From Archangium lansingense (lineage in GTDB: Bacteria; Myxococcota; Myxococcia; Myxococcales; Myxococcaceae): a stretch of 64,000 bases of DNA. The notes beneath the pieces were generated by a model that had not been told where the DNA came from, ran no database searches, and worked only from the letters and a program-made list of their open reading frames with translations. The position numbers were made by a program, and so were the translations under genes. This document shows positions 60,701 to 64,000 of this stretch, piece after piece (position 1 is the stretch's first letter; every line of letters starts with the position of its first letter). The stretch is from the NCBI RefSeq assembly GCF_026626635.1, contig NZ_JAPNKA010000001.1, positions 8,432,001 to 8,496,000 of the forward strand. The letters are read 5' to 3'.

Positions 60701-63700
60701 GGCCACGCTCTGCCAGTTGTTCGCGGAGGCCCTCGGCACATCGGGCTTCGATCCGGACGGCGACTTCTTCGCGCTTGGCGGACATTCACTCCTCGCGACG
60801 GGCGTTGTCGCTTCCATCAACGAACTCCTGGGCATCGATCTGCCCCTCAGCTCGATCTTCCAGAACCCGACCCCCGCGCGCCTTTCCGAACTCGTGACCA
60901 CGGAGAGGGGCACGACCGCGCCCCAGGCGATGAAGGTCAAGCGGAGAACCGGCGAGGACCTCCCCCTCGCGTTCGCGCAAGAGGGAATGTGGTTCTACGA
61001 CCGGCTCCGGCCGAAAGCGGCGCTCTACAACATGCCGGTGGTCGTGCCCTCGCACGGGCCGCTCGATCACGAGGTCCTGCAACGTAGCGTCGACTACCTC
61101 CTGACCCGTCACGAGGCATTGCGCACGTGCTTCGTCATGGAGGGCGGCAAGCCCGTGCAACGGGTGGTCGAGTCCGTACGCGTCCGCGTCGTGCTCTATG
61201 ACCTCTCGGAGCTCCCGATCGACGAAGGCCAGCGCCGAGCGGGGCACATCATGGAGAGAGAGACGCAGAGGCCGTTCGATCTGCGTCGAGCGCCCCTCCT
61301 GCGTGCCGCCCTCGTGCGTCTCTCGGCCGACGAACAGTACGTCATCTTCGTGCTGCACCACATCATCGCCGACGGCTGGTCCACGGACATCCTGCTGCGA
61401 GACCTCGCGTCGTGCTACGAGGCCTTGCTGGTAGGTGGGCAGCCCACGCTTACCGCCCTTCCGCTTCAGTACGGCGACTACGTCCTCTGGCAGAGGAGCA
61501 CGATGAGTCCCGCCGTCTTGAAGGAGCGAATCGCGTATTTCCGCGAACACCTCGCGGGAGCGCCGACGCTCATCTCGCTGCCGACGGATCGTCCACGGCC
61601 CGCGCAACCCTCGTTCCGCGGTGGTCTCATCTCCTTCGAGCTCGGCGCGGAGGCAAGCGCCACGATGGCGAACGTCGCCGGAGCGCACGGCGTTACGGCC
61701 CACATGGCGTACCTGGCGACCTTCGCGGCGCTTCTGCACCAGTACTCGGGCCAGGACGATGTCGTGCTCGGCATCCCGATGGCGAACCGCAGCCGGACCG
61801 AGTGGCGAGAGGTGATCGGGCTGTTCACGAACACGGTGCCCATCCGGCTCGCCTGTGGGGGAGAGCCGACGTTCGCGGCGCTCCTCGGCCGAGTCCGGAA
61901 AGCGGCGGTGGGCGCTTACTCGCAGGAGGATGTTCCGTTCGATCGGCTCGTCCAGGAGCTGAGCCCGACACGCGAGCTGAGCCATCACCCGATCTTCCAG
62001 GTCCTGTTTGGCTTCCAGGAGCTCGCGTCGAGCAACGCCTCCGCTTCCGCCGACGTCCTGGCCTCGACGGGCACCGCGAAGTTCGATCTCTCGCTGAACC
62101 TCAGCCGGGCTGGCAACCGGGTGTTCGGCGTCCTGGAGTACGCGACCGACCTGTTCGACCGGGCCTCGATGGAGAGGGTGGCGCGCCACTACGCGCGCAT
62201 GGTCGAGGCCCTCGCCACCGAGCCCAATCGCTCCCTCGACACCGTCGCGCCGCTCGACACCGAGGACCGTGCGTGGTGCGAGGCGAGCAAGGCCCGCGCA
62301 TCCGCGGGACCAGCCGTCGCCGGTCCGGTCGCGCCAAACGTCCAGGGGGAGTCGAGCCCAACCACGCGCCAAGAGCGGCACACGGAGGCTCGCACCGACG
62401 TAGAGCGCCAGATCGCGGCGATGTGGGCCGAGGCGCTTGGGCACTCTGAGTTCGGGATGGACCAAAGCTTCTTCGAGGTGGGCGGCCACTCGCTCGCCGC
62501 GATCCTCGTCATCGTGCAGATCGCGGAAAAATGGGGTGTCGATCTTCCTTACGAGAGCATCTTCACGACGCCCACCATCGAGGCACTCGCACGCGCCGTG
62601 GAGTCGGCCCCCGTTGCTGGCGATGGGGTCGCTGGTGGCGATGCGGATGCTTCGCCCGAGCTCCGCGGCGTCGAACGTGCCGGTGTCATCCCGCTCTCCT
62701 TCGCCCAGGAGCGCCTCTGGTTCCTGGATCAGCTCGCGCCTGGTCTTCCCGTCTACAACATCTCCTTCCCCATCGCCCTTCGAGGCCCGGTCGACATCGG
62801 CGCCCTCGAGAGGAGCCTCGAGCGGCTGGGTGATCGGCACGAATGCTTGAGGGCCCACTTCGTCAGCGGCGAGCTCGGCCCTGAGCAGGTGTTCGATCCG
62901 ATCATGACCGTAGCCCTGGCGGTCACGGATCTGTCGAGCTCCCCTCCCGCCATCCGGGCGGCGGAAGCGGAGCGGTTGGTCGCGCTCGAAGCGCGCCGCT
63001 ACTTCGACCTCGTGAAAGGGCCGATGCTCCGTGCGCACCTGCTGCGAATGGGCGCGACGGAGTACGTGCTTCTTCTGACAGTCCATCACATCGTCGCGGA
63101 TGCACGGTCTGTGGACATCCTCCAGCGAGACTTGGCGGCGCTCTACGAGTCCGAGCGAACCGGTTTGCCGGACGACCTGCCGACGTTGCCGGTCCAATAC
63201 GCGGACTTCGCGATCTGGCAGCGCGCCAGCTTGCAGGGCGATCGACTCGCCGCGGAGCTCGCGCATTGGAAGAAGACGCTGGCTGGCGCGCCGTCACTGC
63301 TCGCCCTGCCCACGGACAAGCCTCGGCCGGCCGAGCAGAACTACGCGGGGAGGCAACTGCCCCTGTCTCTTGGAGTGGAGACATCCGCCGCGATCCGCCG
63401 CCTCGCGAGCGAGGAGCAGGCGACACCGTTCATGGTTCTCCTCGCTGTCTTCGGCGCGGTGCTGAGCCGGTGGGGCGGTACCACGGACGTCGTCGTCGGT
63501 ACGCCCGTCATTGGTCGGCCGCAGCGAGAGCTGCAGGAGCTGATCGGGTTCTTCTCGAACACACTGCCCTTGCGAATGGACCTCGGGAAGCGTTCGACGT
63601 ACCGCGAGGTGTTGCGGCACGTCCGCGAGGCCGTCATCGAGGCGTTTGCCCACCAGGATCTGCCCTTCGAGATGATCGTGCAGGCGCTGCAGCCGCAGCG

Positions 63701-64000
63701 GACGCTCGCGCACAACCCGATCTTCCAGGTGATGTTCGCCTTTCAGCGGCCGGGTGCGCAGGGCGCTCCTGGCTCGACGCCCACGGCTTCGTCCAGCCCT
63801 GCCGAGAGGGATGCACGACGCGGTATCGGCGCGGAGTCCGGGACCGCCAAGTTCGACCTCACGCTGTTCATGGTCGACGAGACGGAGCGCAGCGGCACGG
63901 ACGACACGGAGTTCTACGGCGCGCTCGAGTACCGAACGGATCTCTTCGAGGCGACGACGATTGAACGGCTCGCGTCCCACATCCGTGCCGCTGCGGAGGC
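57753..64000 (+). CDS. Nonribosomal peptide synthetase, C-A-PCP-C-PCP-C..., partial
   Basis: Open from ATG 57753 (purine-rich GGGGGGCGGG before it) to the window edge, over 2080 residues. C1 about 10-440 (HHLIADAW); A1 about 490-955 (YTSGTTGRPKGV, YGPTETT, YRTGDL, SGKVDR); PCP1 with Ser1012 in GGHSLLA; C2 about 1065-1500 (HHIIADGW); PCP2 with Ser1580 in GGHSLAA; C3 from about 1640 (HHIVADAR). All C domains keep HHxxxD. The A1 pocket residues read D-I-F-N-N-A-L-V-Y-K, close to the alanine code DLFNNALTYK. Module 2 has a linker where an A domain should be. Starting with a C domain, it must accept an acyl or peptidyl donor from another protein. Confidence 0.95.
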   Translation, partial: MTNKVLSLAPVSEQSLVFPASFAQERLWFLERLKAGTAVYNMPVWLPLPGPLSPGILERCLGELVRRHESLRTTFATESGRPVQVVSPPRPLPLATVDLRRFPQHERQARLVSLAATESRRPFDIARGPLLRATLYRLSANDHFLLLVLHHLIADAWSIEGLVRELGQLYAAFNAGEPSPLEPLALQYADWACWQRERLDAGSLDVELAFWRAQLAGAPTVLDLSSARARPAVPSYLGGQESFVVDAELTERLRALSQRHGCSLYMTLLAAFATVLSRHAAQADLLIGSPVTNRNRPELESIIGLFVNTVVLRVNLRGTATVSELLEQVRAMVLDVHAHAEVPLERILEAVQPERSVGRHPLFQVFFSFQKSASPTSVGEAGGRGQTAPLAPPTTGTSKFDLSLLMTDTPHGLAGAWEYSADLFDAARILRLNTHFNRILAAFVESPHARVSALTMMEASEEQAIIAWEGEARNQEDTRTVESWDRIHDRVVARSRLTPNAVAVEAGGETVTFAQLVARATALSERLRARGIRPEERVGVLMRRNANLVVSLLGVLQAGAAYVPLDPTHPRERLGYIATDAGLTWVVSEEALAAYLPPGVKPLFLDQADDVQPGVLPPVVTQSGNLAYVLYTSGTTGRPKGVAVPHGSVTAMLDWAEATFDAQEYARVLASTSICFDISVFELFLPLTQGGTIVLVDNILTLASPEAPDVTLINTVPSAMRELLRLWRPGPSLRTVNLAGEPLARDLVQRLHERAPGVIVNNLYGPTETTVYSTGIRVESSDPAIPPIGRPIDGTVVYVLDERLSRVPVGVPGELYITGAGVARGYLGNPAFTAERYVPDPFLSTPGARMYRTGDLVFWRTDGALEYRGRIDHQVKLRGQRLELGEIESALREHPRVRDAVVVLRDSPTGDARLIAYVTADAQVPDELDALARRTLPPYMVPSQIVFLDELPRTTSGKVDRAALPRPAQESAVASRAPRTETEATLCQLFAEALGTSGFDPDGDFFALGGHSLLATGVVASINELLGIDLPLSSIFQNPTPARLSELVTTERGTTAPQAMKVKRRTGEDLPLAFAQEGMWFYDRLRPKAALYNMPVVVPSHGPLDHEVLQRSVDYLLTRHEALRTCFVMEGGKPVQRVVESVRVRVVLYDLSELPIDEGQRRAGHIMERETQRPFDLRRAPLLRAALVRLSADEQYVIFVLHHIIADGWSTDILLRDLASCYEALLVGGQPTLTALPLQYGDYVLWQRSTMSPAVLKERIAYFREHLAGAPTLISLPTDRPRPAQPSFRGGLISFELGAEASATMANVAGAHGVTAHMAYLATFAALLHQYSGQDDVVLGIPMANRSRTEWREVIGLFTNTVPIRLACGGEPTFAALLGRVRKAAVGAYSQEDVPFDRLVQELSPTRELSHHPIFQVLFGFQELASSNASASADVLASTGTAKFDLSLNLSRAGNRVFGVLEYATDLFDRASMERVARHYARMVEALATEPNRSLDTVAPLDTEDRAWCEASKARASAGPAVAGPVAPNVQGESSPTTRQERHTEARTDVERQIAAMWAEALGHSEFGMDQSFFEVGGHSLAAILVIVQIAEKWGVDLPYESIFTTPTIEALARAVESAPVAGDGVAGGDADASPELRGVERAGVIPLSFAQERLWFLDQLAPGLPVYNISFPIALRGPVDIGALERSLERLGDRHECLRAHFVSGELGPEQVFDPIMTVALAVTDLSSSPPAIRAAEAERLVALEARRYFDLVKGPMLRAHLLRMGATEYVLLLTVHHIVADARSVDILQRDLAALYESERTGLPDDLPTLPVQYADFAIWQRASLQGDRLAAELAHWKKTLAGAPSLLALPTDKPRPAEQNYAGRQLPLSLGVETSAAIRRLASEEQATPFMVLLAVFGAVLSRWGGTTDVVVGTPVIGRPQRELQELIGFFSNTLPLRMDLGKRSTYREVLRHVREAVIEAFAHQDLPFEMIVQALQPQRTLAHNPIFQVMFAFQRPGAQGAPGSTPTASSSPAERDARRGIGAESGTAKFDLTLFMVDETERSGTDDTEFYGALEYRTDLFEATTIERLASHIRAAAE

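Overview
The window is high-GC DNA from a myxobacterium of the Myxococcus/Archangium/Cystobacter type. The evidence is a MYXO-CTERM sorting tail, a recognisable romR (polarity regulator of gliding motility), an encapsulin cargo ferritin with the known Myxococcus targeting peptide, a LexA box of the Myxococcus type, and many large kinase/receiver proteins. The first 41 kb looks like stable chromosome; the last 23 kb is an accessory region.

Region 1 (1-11.7 kb, minus strand): a cell-surface operon (TolB-like propeller protein with MYXO-CTERM tail, an Ig-like surface protein, a large repeat-domain protein cut by the window edge), then a signalling operon (seven-domain hybrid kinase, membrane histidine kinase, FecR-domain protein). 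Region 2 (11.7-28.3 kb): lexA with its SOS box; an unusual array of seven alternating palindromes on an exact 41-bp period; TPR lipoprotein, outer-membrane protein, sugar-type MFS transporter, beta-barrel protein, GH1 glycosidase; nlpD-like/surE/eno; ADP-ribosylglycohydrolase; glpX, thioesterase, alkaline phosphatase-like protein, nadC. Region 3 (28.3-41.2 kb): valS with a 200-residue histone-H1-like tail, romR, a double CheW protein, a receiver-GGDEF protein, the encapsulated ferritin, a hybrid kinase, an orphan groEL with a CIRCE operator, a single-domain receiver, a TPR-zincin protein and a selenocysteine tRNA.

Region 4 (41.2-47.6 kb) starts just after tRNA-Sec and is a nest of mobile elements. 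A decayed IS5-type transposase gene is split by an IS21-type element flanked by a 7-bp repeat. The istB gene of that element is in turn split by a large-serine-recombinase element, and a 215-bp inverted-repeat (MITE-like) element lies between istA and istB.

Region 5 (47.6-64 kb) is a biosynthetic island: a glycosyltransferase-like protein; a relic of an NRPS start joined to a GNAT remnant; a cassette of SyrB2-like iron/2-oxoglutarate enzyme, stand-alone carrier protein and KAS III-like enzyme; a subtilase with a small partner; a transglutaminase-like protein coupled to a lipoprotein glutaminase; and a large NRPS (C-A-PCP-C-PCP-C...) open at the window edge. The A domain has an alanine-like code and the second module has no A domain. 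The promoter and first 35 codons of the NRPS are duplicated 8.5 kb upstream. I infer that the SyrB2-like/carrier/KAS III cassette prepares a modified acyl or aminoacyl unit for the NRPS; the sequence does not prove this.
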